From NCBI GenBank assembly GCA_016868375.1, contig VGHA01000024.1:1-39228 (forward strand): a DNA stretch of 39,228 nucleotides, read 5' to 3'. Shown here in pieces: positions 37,696-39,228 of the stretch. The DNA is from Betaproteobacteria bacterium. GTDB taxonomy: Bacteria > Pseudomonadota > Gammaproteobacteria > Burkholderiales > Burkholderiaceae_E. The translations under genes were made by a program, and so were the position numbers. Below the pieces are notes generated by a model. It saw only the letters and a program-made list of their open reading frames with translations. It was not told the DNA's origin and searched no databases. How positions within the stretch are numbered: position 1 is the first letter of the stretch; every line of letters begins with the position of its first letter.

Positions 37696-38685
37696 CTAAC
37701 CGATGACGCGCCGAAATCGCCCACGAGCCGCCTGGTCGGGCGAATGATTCGGCCCGAAAACCATTCGGTTCCAATACGATCGATGCGCGGCGCTTCCTTC
37801 GGGCCAGTCGGCCAGAAAGCTTGAGCGCCAGCGCGACTGCTCGAACCGGATCGGAACCGCCGCAATGTCAACGCCTTGCAGCGATGCCCGATACAGCGGG
37901 GTCTCGGCGCAGGTGTCGGCCCAACGCGGGCTTGCAATTCGAGTGAAGAGGCCCGATGGATCGCCTTGAAAATTGGCAAGCCCGGCAGCGCCGTTATTGA
38001 TGATCGCGCAGTCATGGGGATAGTCGGGCGCAGTATCGGCCACCGCAAGGCAGGTATGGCTGCTTGCAATCAACGACACGCCAAGCGTGCGCATTCTCGC
38101 CACGAGCCCATCGCGCCATGAGGCATCGACCCGATCGGCCGCCAGCTCCCAGCCCGCCAGCGAGCGGTCATCCCCGTGCGTAATCGCAATTTCAAGGCCC
38201 TCGCAACAAGCGCGCGCCACCGGCGATAGCCGCCCCAGCCTTTGGTCAACGCCCAGGGCCCGAGCCGTTCGCTTCAGCTCGCGCAGGATTGCGTTGGACC
38301 GCTCAACGTCCTCATCGGATACCGAGTCTGGATAAGCGCAGCCACACCCCGCGTCATCGCCTTCGGCTGCGAGTTCGGTTTCAACGTTGCCACGCAATCG
38401 GATGAAGCGGCTGGTATCGCGTTCGATTGCCGCAAACGCCTGTTCGCTGCGGTCAAACCAGTGAAAGTCGCCATTGAGCACCAGCTGCTTTCTGGGAGCA
38501 GGCTCCCGGTCAAACAGTTCAATGAGCCGCGCGAGCGCCGCGCCGTTGCCGTACAGCCCGCCTGCCACGTACACCACATCAGCATGAACTTTGGGCGCGG
38601 CTGCGAACGCTGACGGTCCCAGGCCGTACGAAGGGGGGCACCAGCGCCCTGGCCGGGTCACGGGTGCCGTGGCGACTTCACTCAT
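37696..38685 (-). CDS. Calcineurin-like metallophosphoesterase-type protein with altered first motif
   Basis: A 329-residue protein. The order of motifs follows the metallophosphoesterase fold: VVYVAGGLYGNGAAL (38-51), LNGDFHWFD (70-78), RLRGNVETE (97-104), ITHGDD (168-173) and SSHTCL (208-213). In the first motif the usual Asp-x-His is replaced by Ala41-x-x-Leu44, and in the third GNH is GNV. His170 and His210 remain. Two cysteine pairs (114/116, 160/161) are present. The frame is open further upstream, but the ATG at 38685 overlaps the arsS stop (ATGA) and is preferred. It may still hydrolyse phosphoesters with fewer metal ligands, or have another role. Confidence 0.75.
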   Translation of the reverse strand: MSEVATAPVTRPGRWCPPSYGLGPSAFAAAPKVHADVVYVAGGLYGNGAALARLIELFDREPAPRKQLVLNGDFHWFDRSEQAFAAIERDTSRFIRLRGNVETELAAEGDDAGCGCAYPDSVSDEDVERSNAILRELKRTARALGVDQRLGRLSPVARACCEGLEIAITHGDDRSLAGWELAADRVDASWRDGLVARMRTLGVSLIASSHTCLAVADTAPDYPHDCAIINNGAAGLANFQGDPSGLFTRIASPRWADTCAETPLYRASLQGVDIAAVPIRFEQSRWRSSFLADWPEGSAAHRSYWNRMVFGPNHSPDQAARGRFRRVIG

Positions 38686-39228
38686 GACACCACGGCAGCG
38701 AGGGCCTGCGGTTCCGGCGCATCGAGCGCGCCACCGCATGAACTGCCCTGCCCCGCAGTACAGCCGTAGCAGTGGTCCCGCACCACAATCGAATTACCCT
38801 GGAGTTGGGCTGCGAGCGCATCACGCAGATGCAGCCGGCCCGCGCCGCTGACTCGAAGCGGCAGACCCAGCATCTGATTGAAATCGCAGTCATACAGATA
38901 GCCCTGCCAGTCGACGCTGACCAGGTCCCGACACATCACCGAATCAAGGTTGTCGTCTCGGTGCGCAGCGCGCAGCAGTCCCAAGTAGTCATTGAACTTG
39001 CCCTGGCTTGCCAGCATCGAGCCAAAACGTTGGATCGGCATGTTGGCAAGCGTCAGCAATCGGCTGAACACGACGCCATACCGTTCGCCCAGCATCTTGC
39101 GGTAGTCAGCCTCGAGCGCCTGTTGCGGCGGCGGTAGCGAGGGCCCTTGCGGGTTGAAGACCAGATCAAGCGGCAGCCCGTGCCCATAGCCCAATGAATT
39201 GAGCTGCCTGAGTCCGCGCAGGCTCGCT
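38682..39228 (-). CDS. arsS: ArsS-type radical SAM protein, C-terminal part (partial)
   Basis: The last 181 residues of a gene entering from the right edge; the radical SAM CxxxCxxC motif lies outside. The frame is open to the edge, and the segment LRQLNSLGYGHGLPLDLVFNP belongs to the family, so an internal TTG at 39194 is not the start. Other family features are LTLANMPIQRF, MCRDLVSVDWQG, YDCDFNQML, and the C-terminal CYGCTAGQGSSCGG. ArsS is known from arsenosugar gene sets, where it is proposed to act after the arsenic methyltransferase ArsM. Some relatives carry selenocysteine near the C-terminus; here all those positions are cysteine. Its TGA overlaps the ATG of the phosphoesterase-like gene. 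Confidence 0.85.
   Translation of the reverse strand, partial: ASLRGLRQLNSLGYGHGLPLDLVFNPQGPSLPPPQQALEADYRKMLGERYGVVFSRLLTLANMPIQRFGSMLASQGKFNDYLGLLRAAHRDDNLDSVMCRDLVSVDWQGYLYDCDFNQMLGLPLRVSGAGRLHLRDALAAQLQGNSIVVRDHCYGCTAGQGSSCGGALDAPEPQALAAVVS

Noticed and set aside
38686..38739. 18-codon upstream extension of the phosphoesterase-like gene
   Set aside because: It lies within the cysteine-rich tail of arsS in another frame; ATGA overlap at 38682-38685 is the simpler start.
1..39228. Mobile elements, CRISPR arrays, rRNA or tRNA genes
   Set aside because: No spaced direct repeats, transposase or integrase motifs, or tRNA/rRNA-like sequences were seen on reading the window.

Overview
The window reads as a chromosome segment of a GC-rich betaproteobacterium, most likely of the order Burkholderiales. 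Three things point there: the order bamD / rluD / pgeF / phaC / phaB / phaR / rimO, the mfd-serB pair, and the block gltA-sdhE-sdhBADC with the 2-oxoglutarate dehydrogenase genes. These resemble what I recall of Burkholderia, Ralstonia and Bordetella relatives; family and genus cannot be fixed from the sequence alone. Coding density is very high. No stretch over 300 bases lacks a gene, and I saw no rRNA, tRNA, CRISPR array, insertion sequence or phage gene.

Layout. 1-2.7 kb: the end of mfd, then serB, meeting rimO tail to tail. 2.7-6.0 kb: a polyhydroxyalkanoate locus on the minus strand (phaC, phaB, phaR, coupled to rimO) without the usual phaA. 6.1-11.2 kb: a small membrane protein, pgeF, rluD, the outer-membrane assembly lipoprotein bamD, a DinG/YoaA-type helicase and a YdcH-like small protein. 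11.3-21.1 kb: a minus-strand run in which the complete 2-oxoglutarate dehydrogenase (odhA, odhB, lpdA) is followed closely by three ATPase or chaperone-type genes, zapE, ravA and viaA. 21.3-26.3 kb: sdhCDAB-sdhE-gltA, also minus. 26.4-33.3 kb: a GntR/HutC-type regulator diverging from a plus-strand operon mdh-prpB-prpC-acnA, with a clear palindrome and a near-consensus sigma70 promoter between them. 33.4-39.2 kb: a minus-strand five-gene operon running in from beyond the right edge.

How it fits together. The central 22 kb is a carbon-oxidation island. It encodes citrate synthase, aconitase, 2-oxoglutarate dehydrogenase, succinate dehydrogenase with its flavinylation factor, malate dehydrogenase, and the first and last steps of the methylcitrate cycle for propionate. 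The PHA locus to its left stores surplus acetyl units. Isocitrate dehydrogenase, succinyl-CoA synthetase, fumarase and PrpD are not in the window.

The least ordinary part is the right end: an ArsS-type radical SAM protein (C-terminal part), a calcineurin-like protein with a changed first metal motif, a TVP38/TMEM64 membrane domain fused to a disulfide oxidoreductase lacking the usual His-Glu pair, a fusion of two nucleotidyl/glycosyltransferase-like domains of types named for arsenosugar clusters, and a DUF3047 protein. Together they look like a membrane-linked pathway related to arsenosugar or arsenolipid synthesis, whose chemistry is not established here.
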